A stretch of DNA of 15,957 nt from a bacterium (GCA_003230795.1 QIGM01000491.1:1-15957), one strand, 5' to 3'. Positions 6,417-14,187 are shown, counted from the stretch's first letter. A program made the numbers and translations. The notes: a model not told the origin generated them from the letters alone.

Positions 6417-8405
6417 CTAACTCGGCGAGGCGAAGATTTCAGGATTTACCCAAATCTCGCTCTCAGAGCGTAGCCTTGAAATCAGCGCTCCGGTAAGTCG
6501 AGAGCCGGCTGCTGTTTCCTCTTTTGCCTTTAGTTGATCGATGTTCTTCTCAAACTCTTCGTCCTTAGGAAGCGTGGAGCTAGCGAGCTCAATAAGAAAA
6601 AGATCACTGCCGACTTGGAATACTTCCGCAGCAAATGGTGAGGACTCAGTAAGAGTAAACGCACTCTGTTTTACGTTCGGCGCGTTAAGAGGGGCGGTGC
6701 TTGTCTCGGCACGCTTTGCAGACTCGCTTACCTCAATAGTCATCTTAGCTTCGGCCGCAAGCTTATCGAGAGTAAGCGGCGCTTCTGAATCCTTCGAAGC
6801 AATGTACTTCTCCAGTATTTCATTGGCTTTTTTATCGGCGAGAACACTCGATTGTTTCAGCACGTAGTCGCTGGTGATCTGAGTTTTTACTTCCTCGAAT
6901 TCAGGAATATAGGAATCCTTTACTTCTAGTATTCGCAACACATAGCTGTCGTCGCCAAGAGAAAGAGTTTCCGTGTCTCCCGCGCTAAGCTCCAGCGCTT
7001 TGGCGGTAAGGGCTCGCGGGTATTTTGTCGATGCGGCGATACGAGATAGGAAACCTTCGGTGGTAACCACTTCGTAACCCTTCTCTCCAGCAAGTTTGCT
7101 GAGGTCTTCAGAGGAAGGCTCCCTGTTCTTCTCAACAAGCTGATACACTTCTTCGGCAGCAGCACCCCCATACTCCGGGGCGTAATCAATTTGTAGTTTG
7201 GCTTTGATTACTCCTCGCACTTCGTCGAGTGTTTTTTGGCGACGTTCCTTCTTCTCCTCAACGTAAACCAATTGGAAAGAATCAGGTGAGTCTATAACTT
7301 CACTGTGTTCGCCGACAGCTTTGGCGCTTGCAACCTGTCTCACGGTGTTCTCGAGCACGTTGTAACGAACCCAGCCGATGTCTCCTCCGGAGCTTTTCGT
7401 CTCTGCGTCTTCGGAGAATTCCTTTGCCAGCGCGGCGAAGTCGTCGCCGGAATCAAGTCGAGCACGTAGCTCCTCAGCTCGCTCTTTAATGGCTTTATTC
7501 GCGTCTTTCTGTGCCGCAGATTCCGTTGTTGCGTCGCCGGTGACTATCTCCTCTAGTGCACTACTCGTTTCAGCCGGAGCCTTGTTGAGCACTAATTTTC
7601 TTAGCCTAACCTGAGGTGCTTCAAAAAGGTTATGCTTTTCTGACTCGTACTGCTCAATAATATCGTCCTCTGTGACATCAACCTTCGGCTGGAAGTCACT
7701 CGCCTTAAAAGGAATAAAGGCATATCGAACTGCGCGAGGCTTGCGATACAGTTCTGCGTTATCAGTGAAGTATGCCTTAAGCGCTTCTTCATCTTCTTTG
7801 TTCACTTCCGCTGCGAAGGCACTTGGTTGAAACTTCAGCACGCGAAAAGAAGCGGTTCTTTCACTATCGAGGTAGATTGATTTCAACTCGGCGTCAGTCG
7901 GAGTATTGAGATCAGAAAGAATGCTTGTGAGCTGTCGTCCGATGATTTCTTTCGCAGTTTGTTGCTCAAGCCCTACACCACTGAGTCCTTGAACCTGCAG
8001 GAAGGTTTCGTAGTTTGCTTTGGTGAGCTCTCCTTGGAAAAAAGGATGTGAGGCAATTTGGTTTTTAATCTGTGACATTGAAGCGGCAAGACCAAGACTC
8101 TCGGTGAGCTTGTCGAGAAGAGCGCCGTTGACTATTTCGTCTACAACGCGTTGCTCGATGTTGAGCTGGCCTTTCGCCATTTCGTAGTTCTGTCCCAACT
8201 GTTGGCGGAACACGTTTTGCCATCGATTCAAGCGCCGGTAGTAATCCTTCATCGTGAAGCTCATGTCGTCGACTCGCACGGAGTCGGTGTCAGCTCCACC
8301 AGTACGAATCATGTCGAGACCAAAAGGCACCATTAGCAGCGAGCAAAAGCCAATAATGACGAATCCAAATATCGAGTTTTTCTTTTTACGAAGTGTGTCG
8401 AGCAT
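6417..8405 (-). CDS. ppiD: PpiD/SurA-like periplasmic chaperone with parvulin domain
   Basis: A 662-residue inner-membrane-anchored periplasmic foldase that would help outer-membrane proteins leaving the Sec channel. A short basic cytoplasmic tail (MLDTLRKKKN) precedes one membrane helix (about 11-31). A SurA-like N-domain (about 40-210) follows, then the parvulin domain (about 264-385, with DDFAALAKEFSED and SSGGDIGWV), then a C-terminal chaperone part to 662. Two active-site His of parvulins appear replaced: the RHIL position reads RKLV (K270), and the second His position reads FQLV (Q378). The domain therefore looks catalytically dead, as reported for E. coli PpiD. An Ala/Thr/Glu-rich insert of about 25-30 residues (275-303) lengthens the domain. 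The ATG at 8405 has a distant AAGGTG. folB follows 32 bases later. Confidence 0.9.
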   Translation of the reverse strand: MLDTLRKKKNSIFGFVIIGFCSLLMVPFGLDMIRTGGADTDSVRVDDMSFTMKDYYRRLNRWQNVFRQQLGQNYEMAKGQLNIEQRVVDEIVNGALLDKLTESLGLAASMSQIKNQIASHPFFQGELTKANYETFLQVQGLSGVGLEQQTAKEIIGRQLTSILSDLNTPTDAELKSIYLDSERTASFRVLKFQPSAFAAEVNKEDEEALKAYFTDNAELYRKPRAVRYAFIPFKASDFQPKVDVTEDDIIEQYESEKHNLFEAPQVRLRKLVLNKAPAETSSALEEIVTGDATTESAAQKDANKAIKERAEELRARLDSGDDFAALAKEFSEDAETKSSGGDIGWVRYNVLENTVRQVASAKAVGEHSEVIDSPDSFQLVYVEEKKERRQKTLDEVRGVIKAKLQIDYAPEYGGAAAEEVYQLVEKNREPSSEDLSKLAGEKGYEVVTTEGFLSRIAASTKYPRALTAKALELSAGDTETLSLGDDSYVLRILEVKDSYIPEFEEVKTQITSDYVLKQSSVLADKKANEILEKYIASKDSEAPLTLDKLAAEAKMTIEVSESAKRAETSTAPLNAPNVKQSAFTLTESSPFAAEVFQVGSDLFLIELASSTLPKDEEFEKNIDQLKAKEETAAGSRLTGALISRLRSESEIWVNPEIFASPS

Positions 8406-8431
8406 TACGTATTAACCGCACCTTTTTGACG

Positions 8432-8461
8432 TTGTTAGTCTGGAAAAATCTACGTTATATC
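8432..8461 (+). promoter_or_regulatory. Sigma-70-like promoter candidate for the small gene at 8470
   Basis: TTGTTA (8432-8437) and TATATC (8456-8461) are 18 bases apart, each matching four of six consensus positions. Transcription would start near 8468, almost at the ATG at 8470, implying a leaderless or near-leaderless mRNA; no Shine-Dalgarno is visible there. The site lies in the 64-base gap shared with the divergent ppiD gene. Confidence 0.3.
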
Positions 8462-8469
8462 TAATAGCA

Positions 8470-8790
8470 ATGAAAAGCCGTGACCGAAACCGTGCAGCAC
8501 AAGTCTCATCCGAGAAGGAGGAGACCGCTGATAAAGATTTACCAGATATAGTTGCGCTTTTTCTTAAATTACCTGCTGAAAACATCGTAGTGCTGAGATT
8601 CCTTCTTGAAAGCTATGAGGGTTTTGGTGAACTGCGCACGCTCAACCGGGATAGGGGAGAGGTGGTCATCCTCGCAGCTCCCGACACCGAACTCGAGCTA
8701 CGAGCCGCGCTCGAGTCAGCCACACACCTCACGCAGCATCGAGAGATTCCCCCTCCAAGCTCCTTAGCAGAAGACTGGCTGCTAAATTAG
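8470..8790 (+). CDS. Small DUF4911-like protein
   Basis: A 106-residue protein, the only plus-strand gene in the left two thirds. A charged N-terminal tail (1-24) precedes a compact alpha/beta core (about 25-95). Its central pattern, IVVLRFLLESYEGFGELRTLNRDRGEVVILA, resembles the uncharacterised DUF4911 domain (a helix with LEAYEG, then a strand with a T-L pair, then hydrophobic strands) known mainly from deltaproteobacteria. The assignment rests on recalled family resemblance. Function is unknown. It is divergent from ppiD (64-base gap) and convergent with gatB (21-base gap). The last 14 codons are embedded in a strong hairpin. Confidence 0.7.
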   Translation: MKSRDRNRAAQVSSEKEETADKDLPDIVALFLKLPAENIVVLRFLLESYEGFGELRTLNRDRGEVVILAAPDTELELRAALESATHLTQHREIPPPSSLAEDWLLN

Positions 8791-8802
8791 CTTGGAGGGG
8801 GA
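8748..8802. terminator. Strong hairpin between convergent genes, no T-run
   Basis: Perfect 14-base arms (8748-8761, TCCCCCTCCAAGCT, and 8789-8802) enclose a second 7-pair stem, TTAGCAG (8764-8770) with CTGCTAA (8779-8785), and an 8-base loop. The structure covers the last 14 codons and the stop of the DUF4911-like gene, and starts ten bases past the gatB stop. It can fold in both transcripts and is a natural bidirectional terminator or 3'-end protector. No T-run follows on either strand, so it is not a classical intrinsic terminator. Confidence 0.6.
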
Positions 8803-8811
8803 GCTTGCAGA

Positions 8812-10248
8812 CTAATCTCCCTTTAGCTTCGCCATTAAAAGTTCGTTTACAACTTTTGGATTTGCTTTTCCGGCGGTGCGCTTCATGATCTGTCCGACGA
8901 AGAATCCAAGCATCTTCGTTTTTCCGTCTCTGAACTCCGCGATTTGCTCAGGGTGCTGAGTAAGCACTTCGTCAATTATGCCGCCTATCTCGTCGCGATT
9001 AGAAATCTGCTGTAAGCCAGTCGCTTCAACAATGCTGTTTGGCGAGGCTCCCGTGGAAAACATTTCGTCGAAAACAGTCTTGGCAATCTTGCCGGAGATG
9101 ACATCTTCGTCGATGAGCTTAACCAGGGTACCCAGATTCTCTGGACTCACCGGACATTCTTCCATGCCAAGGTTCTCTTTGTTTAGTCGACCAAAAAGCT
9201 CGGTGGTAATCCAGTTGGCGAGTGCGGTCTGGTTGTGGTGCACTTCCAGCGCTTTGTCGTAGTAGCGAGCGGTGTGCTTTTCTTCCGTGAGTAATTCGCA
9301 GTAGTAATCATCGAGCTGATGACCCTTCTTAAAGCGTAGATACACTTGCTCTGGAAGTTCTGGCAGGGTCGCACGAATGCGTTCAATCCAGTCATTGTCG
9401 ACAACGATCGGTAGTAGGTCGGGGTCGGGGAAATAGCGATAGTCTTCAGCGTATTCCTTCGAGCGCATGGAGCGAGTGCTTGCTTTTTGCTCGTCCCAAA
9501 GTCGAGTCTCTTGCACTATCTCGTCGCCCTGTTCGAGTACTGTTGTTTGACGAGTTATCTCGTAGCGGATCGCGCGTTCCACGAATCGAAAGGAGTTGAG
9601 GTTCTTGATCTCGACTTTCGTCCCAAGCTTCTCAGTGCCGACCTTACGGAGAGAAATATTGGCGTCGCAACGAAGCGAGCCTTCTTCCATGTTTCCGTCA
9701 CAGATATCAAGGTAGCGAACGATTTGCCGCATTTGCCGCATATAGGCGCCTGCTTCCTCAGGGGAACGAATCTCAGGCTCTGACACGATCTCTACTAAAG
9801 GAACTCCGGCACGATTCAAGTCGATAAAAGACGTAGTCTCGTGTTCTCCGTGAACGTTCTTTCCCGCATCTTCTTCCAAATGGATGCGCGTAATACCAAC
9901 ACGTCTCTCCTCGCCGCCGACGCGTACAAGCAGATGACCATGCTGGCAGATAGGCTTATCGTATTGAGAGATCTGATATCCCTTTGGTAGGTCAGGGTAG
10001 AAGTAGTGCTTTCGCGCAAACTCGTTTTCACGCGTGATGCTACAGTTCGTAGCGAGTCCTAGCTTAATTGCAAAATCGACCACGCGCTTGTTCAGCACGG
10101 GTAGGGCGCCTGGTAACCCGAGAGTTACTGGATCGCAAAGAGTGTTCGGCTCGCGACCCGCTTCGGTGCCTGAGTTCGCAAATATCTTACTGCCAGTCGA
10201 GAGTTGTGCATGAACCTCGAGTCCAATAACGGCTTCGTATTGTATCAT
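8812..10248 (-). CDS. gatB: Asp-tRNA(Asn)/Glu-tRNA(Gln) amidotransferase subunit B
   Basis: A 478-residue protein of normal length. GatB binds the mischarged Asp-tRNA(Asn) or Glu-tRNA(Gln), activates its acidic side chain with ATP and accepts ammonia from GatA. The cradle domain shows YEAVIGLEVHAQL (4-16), FYPDLPKGYQISQ, IHLEEDAGK and DGNMEEGSLRCDANISLR, all strongly conserved. The helical and YqeY-like tail domain ends in FFVGQIMKRTAGKANP. The ATG at 10248 has GGGAGG nine bases upstream, inside the end of gatA; only two bases separate the genes. The presence of GatCAB suggests that Asn-tRNA, Gln-tRNA or both are made by the indirect route in this organism. Confidence 0.97.
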   Translation of the reverse strand: MIQYEAVIGLEVHAQLSTGSKIFANSGTEAGREPNTLCDPVTLGLPGALPVLNKRVVDFAIKLGLATNCSITRENEFARKHYFYPDLPKGYQISQYDKPICQHGHLLVRVGGEERRVGITRIHLEEDAGKNVHGEHETTSFIDLNRAGVPLVEIVSEPEIRSPEEAGAYMRQMRQIVRYLDICDGNMEEGSLRCDANISLRKVGTEKLGTKVEIKNLNSFRFVERAIRYEITRQTTVLEQGDEIVQETRLWDEQKASTRSMRSKEYAEDYRYFPDPDLLPIVVDNDWIERIRATLPELPEQVYLRFKKGHQLDDYYCELLTEEKHTARYYDKALEVHHNQTALANWITTELFGRLNKENLGMEECPVSPENLGTLVKLIDEDVISGKIAKTVFDEMFSTGASPNSIVEATGLQQISNRDEIGGIIDEVLTQHPEQIAEFRDGKTKMLGFFVGQIMKRTAGKANPKVVNELLMAKLKGD

Positions 10249-10250
10249 CT

Positions 10251-11741
10251 TTATTGCCCTCCCGAAGTGAGAGGTTTCAACTCAAAGGGTTGTTCTGTGA
10301 GAAACGCATTTCCGGTGGAAAGAAGTTTACTTTCCTCAAACGCCGGTGCGATTAGCTGTAGTCCAATAGGTAGGTTCTGCGTGTCGAGCCCGCAGGGAAT
10401 AGAGAGAGCTGGTAGTCCAGCAAGACTCACGGGCACTGTCAGCGCATCGGCTAGATACATCTCCAGTGGGGAACTTGTCTTTTCACCTAGTTTAAATGCG
10501 GTGCAGGGAGAAACTGGTGTTGCAATGACATCACAGTGGTTAGTGAACGCTGCTAGAAAATCATTCGCGACAAGTGTTCTGACTTGCTGCGCTTTGAGGT
10601 AGTACGCATCGTAGTACCCAGCAGAGAGCACATAGGAGCCCATCATAATCCGGCGCTTTACTTCTTTGCCGAAGGCTTCCCCTCGAGTCTTAGCGTAGAG
10701 TTCTTGCAGAGTATCTGCTTTAGCCGTTCTGTGTCCGTATCTGACGCCGTCGTAACGCGCCAGGTTTGAGGACGCTTCGGCGGGAACAATAATGTAGTAC
10801 GTGGCAAGAGCGTGTTCTGTATGCGGCAGAGAAACATCAACGATCTCGGCGCCTAGTTTTTCAAATACGCCGAGACTACTCTCGAAGGCACTCTTCACGT
10901 CTGGCTGAAGGCCATCGACCAAGTATTCTTGGGGGACTCCAACTTTGAGCCCAGCTAATCCGCTAGTAGCTTTTTCGGCCACCTCAGCTAAATAATCTGG
11001 AACGTCTTCTGCGACAGATGTAGCGTCTTGTGGGTCTTTGCCCGCAATTGCGGCAAAGAGCATCGCGAGGTCCGGAATGTTTCTCGCGAAGGGACCGACT
11101 TGGTCGCATGAGGAAGCGTAGGCCACTGCGCCATAACGACTGACTCTACCGTATGTCGGCTTCAGGCCAACAATACCTGTCATCGCAGCTGGCTGACGTA
11201 TTGAACCACCAGTGTCCGTGCCCAAAGCGAGCGGTGCTTGCCCGCTTGCTACCGCGGCAGCAGATCCACCACTGGAGCCGCCGGGGATTCGTTCGGTGTC
11301 CCAGGGGTTACGTACTGGACCAAAGGCTGAGTTCTCAGAGGATGAGCCCATGCCGAATTCGTCCATGTTGGTTTTTCCAACGACAACCATCCCTTGTTTT
11401 TCTGCGCGTGCTACTGCAGTGCCGGTGTAGGGCGGCACGAAGCCTTTTAAAATCTTGGAACCGCAGGTTGTTTCAACGTCCTTAGTGACCAGCATGTCTT
11501 TAAGAGCGAGCGGTAGCCCACAAAGAAGGGGACTGTTCTCTTTCTCCGATGAGAGCCGAGTATCAGCGGCTTTGGCTGCGGCCAGCGCTTTGTCCTCAGT
11601 GATCGTAATGAAACTATTTAAGGTCTCATTGCTTTCTTTAATCGAATCAAGATGCGCGCTTGCGAGTTCTACTGCACTGAACTCAGTGTCGAGCAGTCCT
11701 TGTCGCATTTCTTGAGCTGATAATTTACAAAGTGAATTCAT
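10251..11741 (-). CDS. gatA: Asp-tRNA(Asn)/Glu-tRNA(Gln) amidotransferase subunit A
   Basis: A 496-residue amidase-signature protein that frees ammonia from glutamine and channels it to GatB. The Ser-cisSer-Lys triad is intact: K81 (LALKDM), S156 in GGSSGGS and nucleophile S180 in DTGGSIRQPA. The spacing (75 and 24 residues) equals that of S. aureus GatA (K79, S154, S178). GLKPTYGRVSRYG and CDQVGPFARN are further family signatures. The ATG at 11741 follows gatC after 70 bases; the Shine-Dalgarno (AAGCGA) is weak. The stop is two bases before gatB. Confidence 0.97.
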   Translation of the reverse strand: MNSLCKLSAQEMRQGLLDTEFSAVELASAHLDSIKESNETLNSFITITEDKALAAAKAADTRLSSEKENSPLLCGLPLALKDMLVTKDVETTCGSKILKGFVPPYTGTAVARAEKQGMVVVGKTNMDEFGMGSSSENSAFGPVRNPWDTERIPGGSSGGSAAAVASGQAPLALGTDTGGSIRQPAAMTGIVGLKPTYGRVSRYGAVAYASSCDQVGPFARNIPDLAMLFAAIAGKDPQDATSVAEDVPDYLAEVAEKATSGLAGLKVGVPQEYLVDGLQPDVKSAFESSLGVFEKLGAEIVDVSLPHTEHALATYYIIVPAEASSNLARYDGVRYGHRTAKADTLQELYAKTRGEAFGKEVKRRIMMGSYVLSAGYYDAYYLKAQQVRTLVANDFLAAFTNHCDVIATPVSPCTAFKLGEKTSSPLEMYLADALTVPVSLAGLPALSIPCGLDTQNLPIGLQLIAPAFEESKLLSTGNAFLTEQPFELKPLTSGGQ

Positions 11742-11811
11742 TATTTCGCTTGTCGCTAATTTTTATTGGAGCGTATTTTTTGTTCTTATTGGATAGTTTT
11801 GGCCAAGAAGC

Positions 11812-12096
11812 CTATAGGACCTTCGGGACTCGAAATCCGCCGCCTTTAAATTCGGGGGCCATCTCGGCAACTTCTTCAAGCTTAAGCGAGTTCTTTGCGA
11901 TGTCGTCACGAAAATCGTTTACGATGCCGTGCACATGGGAGGTTGGAACCACACCATGAACATCCACGCTTTCAAGTCGCTCTACGTAGCCGAGGATATC
12001 TTGAAGATCTTTTGTAAATTCTTCAGCTTCTTGCTCGCTAAGTTCGAGTGCAGAGAGTTTTGCTACGTGAAGAACGTCTTTTTGGTCTAGACTCAT
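11812..12096 (-). CDS. gatC: Asp-tRNA(Asn)/Glu-tRNA(Gln) amidotransferase subunit C
   Basis: A 94-residue protein, normal for the family. GatC wraps around GatA and GatB and stabilises the complex. It shows the usual plan: DVLHVAKLSALELSEQE, a helix ending in LGYVERLESVDV, the VVPTSH linker, and a C-terminus reading APEFKGGGFRVPKVL. It is the first gene of a gatC-gatA-gatB unit and is divergent from rnhB across a repeat-filled gap. The ATG at 12096 has no strong Shine-Dalgarno; the start fits the family's usual N-terminus. Confidence 0.93.
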   Translation of the reverse strand: MSLDQKDVLHVAKLSALELSEQEAEEFTKDLQDILGYVERLESVDVHGVVPTSHVHGIVNDFRDDIAKNSLKLEEVAEMAPEFKGGGFRVPKVL

Positions 12097-12129
12097 TGTG
12101 CTTTAAAAAGTGGAGAATCAGTTTCGCCG

Positions 12130-12169
12130 TTAAGCTCTGCGTCAAAGAATAATTAAGCTTTGCGCCAAA
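12130..12169. repeat. 17-bp direct repeat pair, 23-bp period
   Basis: TTAAGCTCTGCGTCAAA (12130-12146) recurs as TTAAGCTTTGCGCCAAA (12153-12169) with two differences and a 23-base period, about two helical turns. It lies 34-73 bases upstream of the gatC start, where a regulator could bind the same face of the DNA twice. No protein partner can be named. Confidence 0.7.
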
Positions 12170-12190
12170 TGTTTGCTATTGTTTCGGCTC

Positions 12191-12349
12191 AGTCGCATCG
12201 ACTCAACAAGAGTTAATTGGCACCAGTCGCATCGACTCAACAAGAGTTAATTGGCACCAGTCGCATCGACTCATTGGCACCAGTCGCATCGACTCAATAA
12301 GAGTTAATTGGCACCAGTCGCATCGACTCAATAAGAGTTAATTGGCACC
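12191..12349. repeat. Tandem array of five 34-bp units (one shortened)
   Basis: Units lie at 12191-12224, 12225-12258, 12259-12281, 12282-12315 and 12316-12349 with no spacer. Each begins AGTCGCATCGACTCA and ends TTGGCACC. Units 1 and 2 are identical (AACAAG in the middle); units 4 and 5 are identical (AATAAG). Unit 3 lacks 11 internal bases. Full units carry a small inverted repeat, ACTC and GAGT around a 5-base A-rich loop. The array fills much of the 295-base gap between divergent gatC and rnhB and ends 43 bases before the preferred rnhB ATG. Confidence 0.95.
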
Positions 12350-12391
12350 CACTTTTACGTCAGATTCATGTGCAAAGGCAACAGTGCTACG

Positions 12392-12994
12392 ATGAATTTC
12401 CCTCAAGGTATCCGTCACTTAGTCACCATCGGGATCGATGAGGCAGGGCGAGGCCCCTTAGCTGGTCCGGTGACGGCAGCTGCGGTCGTGCTTCGTGCTG
12501 AAGATAGATTCGAGGGGCTCACAGACTCTAAAAAACTCAGCGAGAAGAAGCGCGAGGTGCTCTTTGAGGCCATACAAGCGCAAGCGGTGGCCTATTCTGT
12601 GATCTCCCTTGGTCCGGAAGAGATCGACGTCCACAACATTAGAGAAGCCACTAGGCTCGCGATGGCGAGAGCTGCTGATGAAGTAATGGCAAAAATTCCA
12701 ATGGCATACGCCTATCTGCTGATAGATGGGAACATGAATATCCCTTCAAAGTTTCCGCATGAGTTCGTGATAAAAGGGGACCAAAAAGTAGCTGCGATAT
12801 CAGCCGCCTCAATTCTAGCTAAGGTCAGTCGTGACCGAATGATGTGCGATTTTGATCATCAATTTCCTCAGTATGGTTTCTCCAAGCACAAGGGTTATCC
12901 AACGAAGTCGCATAGGGAGAGTATCAAAGAGCATGGGCCCTGCTCGATCCACCGCAAGACCTTTGCGGGGGTGAAGGAATTCGTCAGCGTCTAA
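12392..12994 (+). CDS. rnhB: Ribonuclease HII
   Basis: A 200-residue enzyme (E. coli RnhB has 198) that cuts the RNA strand of RNA:DNA hybrids and removes single ribonucleotides from DNA. The metal-binding acidic residues are present: D16 and E17 in GIDEAGRGPLAGP, D112 in LIDGN and D130 in KGDQK. LTDSKKLSEKKRE, ISAASILAKVSRDR and YGFSKHKGYPTKSH are further signatures. The ATG at 12392 gives the normal length; an in-frame ATG at 12368 would add eight residues and has no better ribosome site (AAAGG at 12373-12377 precedes only the later ATG, at a long distance). The stop lies in a 14-base tandem duplication. It is divergent from gatC. Confidence 0.95.
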   Translation: MNFPQGIRHLVTIGIDEAGRGPLAGPVTAAAVVLRAEDRFEGLTDSKKLSEKKREVLFEAIQAQAVAYSVISLGPEEIDVHNIREATRLAMARAADEVMAKIPMAYAYLLIDGNMNIPSKFPHEFVIKGDQKVAAISAASILAKVSRDRMMCDFDHQFPQYGFSKHKGYPTKSHRESIKEHGPCSIHRKTFAGVKEFVSV

Positions 12995-13011
12995 AGATCA
13001 GCGTCTAAAGA
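12984..13011. repeat. Perfect 14-bp tandem duplication over the rnhB stop
   Basis: TCAGCGTCTAAAGA occurs at 12984-12997 and again at 12998-13011. The first copy encodes the last residues and TAA stop of rnhB; the second is untranslated. No further copy is seen. Confidence 0.95.
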
Positions 13012-13255
13012 ATGGGGCCGGAGCGTCAGACTCCCCTCCATCTAGACTATAAAACCTAAGAGTTACAGTAATTTACGTGGTAATAGCGCTGTAGTCTTGT
13101 AAAAAATATCATATTAGGGTGTATTAGCGACGAAAATCCCGGTGGATCAGTGCTATTTGCTCCTCCAACGGAAACTCTCCAAATCTACGGCAGTGCCTAA
13201 GACTTTTAGGCGTGCTCGTGATGAAAGATTAACGCGTCTAGTTAGCAAGTATTCA
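12995..13255 (+). promoter_or_regulatory. cysD leader region with promoter candidate and hairpin
   Basis: This 261-base gap holds no convincing gene. A weak sigma-70-like pair, TTGTAA (13097-13102) and TGTATT (13120-13125), is spaced by 17 bases. Downstream, GCCTAA (13195-13200) and TTAGGC (13206-13211) form a hairpin with a 5-base loop, extendable by two G-U pairs, ending 43 bases before the cysD ATG. I saw no motif of the SAM or other sulfur riboswitch classes. Confidence 0.3.
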
Positions 13256-14161
13256 ATGTTAAGTTACAAAATCAGTCACTTAGACCAATTAGAGTCGGAA
13301 GGTATTTACATCATTCGTGAGGCTGCTGCGCAGTTTGAGAAGCCAGTGCTTCTTTTTTCCGGTGGTAAAGACTCCATTGTGATGACTCACTTGGCTCGCA
13401 AAGCTTTTTGGCCTGCGAAAATTCCTTTTCAGTTAATGCACGTCGATACCGGACATAACTTTCCGGAGACGATTGCGTTTCGAGATAAATTAATCGGCGA
13501 GCTAGGTGTGCGACTTGTTATTGCCTCGGTGCAAGATTCAATCGACCAAGGCCGTGCCGTAGAAGAAAAGGGACCGAACGCAAGTCGTAATGCGCTTCAA
13601 ACCATTACTCTTCTTGATGCTGTCGAACAAAATAAATTCGACGCAGCTTTTGGCGGCGCACGTCGCGACGAAGAGAAAGCGAGAGCGAAAGAAAGATTCT
13701 TTTCGCATCGTGATGAATTCGGCCAATGGGATCCTAAAAATCAACGTCCAGAGCTATGGAATTTATTTAACGCGCGAAAACTTCCAGGCGAACATTTTCG
13801 AGTATTTCCTTTGAGCAATTGGACCGAAATGGATATCTGGCAGTACATCAAAAAAGAAGAGATTTCTCTTCCTAATCTCTATTTTGCGCACAAACGAAAA
13901 GTGCTCGAGAGAGATGGTGTGCTTCTTGCCGAGTCAGAAGTCGTTTCACCTCGTGAAAACGAAACGGTTGAAGAAAAGCTCGTCCGTTTCAGAACAATCG
14001 GGGATGCAACTTGTACCGGTGCTGTCGAATCTGATGCTGACGATCTCGATAAGATTATCCAGGAAGTTGCAGCTGCGCGAAGCACAGAACGCGGAACTCG
14101 TGCGGACGACAAGCGTTCAGAAACGGCTATGGAAGATCGTAAACGCCAAGGATATTTTTAA
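13256..14161 (+). CDS. cysD: Sulfate adenylyltransferase subunit 2 (small subunit)
   Basis: With the ATG at 13256 the protein has 301 residues (E. coli CysD has 302) and begins MLSYKISHLDQLESEGIYIIRE, matching the family N-terminus. CysD catalyses ATP plus sulfate to APS, driven by the GTPase CysN. The PP-loop is SGGKDS (35-40); LMHVDTGHNFPE, FGGARRDEEKAR, RVFPLSNWTEMDIW and the C-terminal EDRKRQGYF are diagnostic. An in-frame GTG at 13142 would add 38 residues with no family counterpart and was rejected. The ribosome site is weak. cysN follows after 48 bases. Confidence 0.96.
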   Translation: MLSYKISHLDQLESEGIYIIREAAAQFEKPVLLFSGGKDSIVMTHLARKAFWPAKIPFQLMHVDTGHNFPETIAFRDKLIGELGVRLVIASVQDSIDQGRAVEEKGPNASRNALQTITLLDAVEQNKFDAAFGGARRDEEKARAKERFFSHRDEFGQWDPKNQRPELWNLFNARKLPGEHFRVFPLSNWTEMDIWQYIKKEEISLPNLYFAHKRKVLERDGVLLAESEVVSPRENETVEEKLVRFRTIGDATCTGAVESDADDLDKIIQEVAAARSTERGTRADDKRSETAMEDRKRQGYF

Positions 14162-14187
14162 TAGCGATTGCTAGCGAATAACAATTG

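Noticed and set aside
10204..10602. 132-codon plus-strand frame across the gatB/gatA junction
   Set aside because: It is antisense to two firmly identified genes and has no recognisable domain.
12191..12349. CRISPR array
   Set aside because: Repeats are directly adjacent with no unique spacers, and no cas gene is nearby.
12191..12365. TTGGCACC in each 34-bp unit as a sigma-54 -24 box
   Set aside because: The window encodes a sigma-54 activator, so this was tempting. In the units the GG and the next GC are eight bases apart instead of ten, and after the last unit the -12 element reads TTTA in place of TTGC.
13142..13255. N-terminal extension of CysD from a GTG at 13142
   Set aside because: The 38 extra residues match nothing expected of CysD, there is no ribosome site, and the ATG at 13256 gives the standard length.
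12995..13255. Sulfur-related riboswitch ahead of cysD
   Set aside because: Only a simple 6-pair hairpin is present; no conserved core of a SAM-type riboswitch could be matched by eye.
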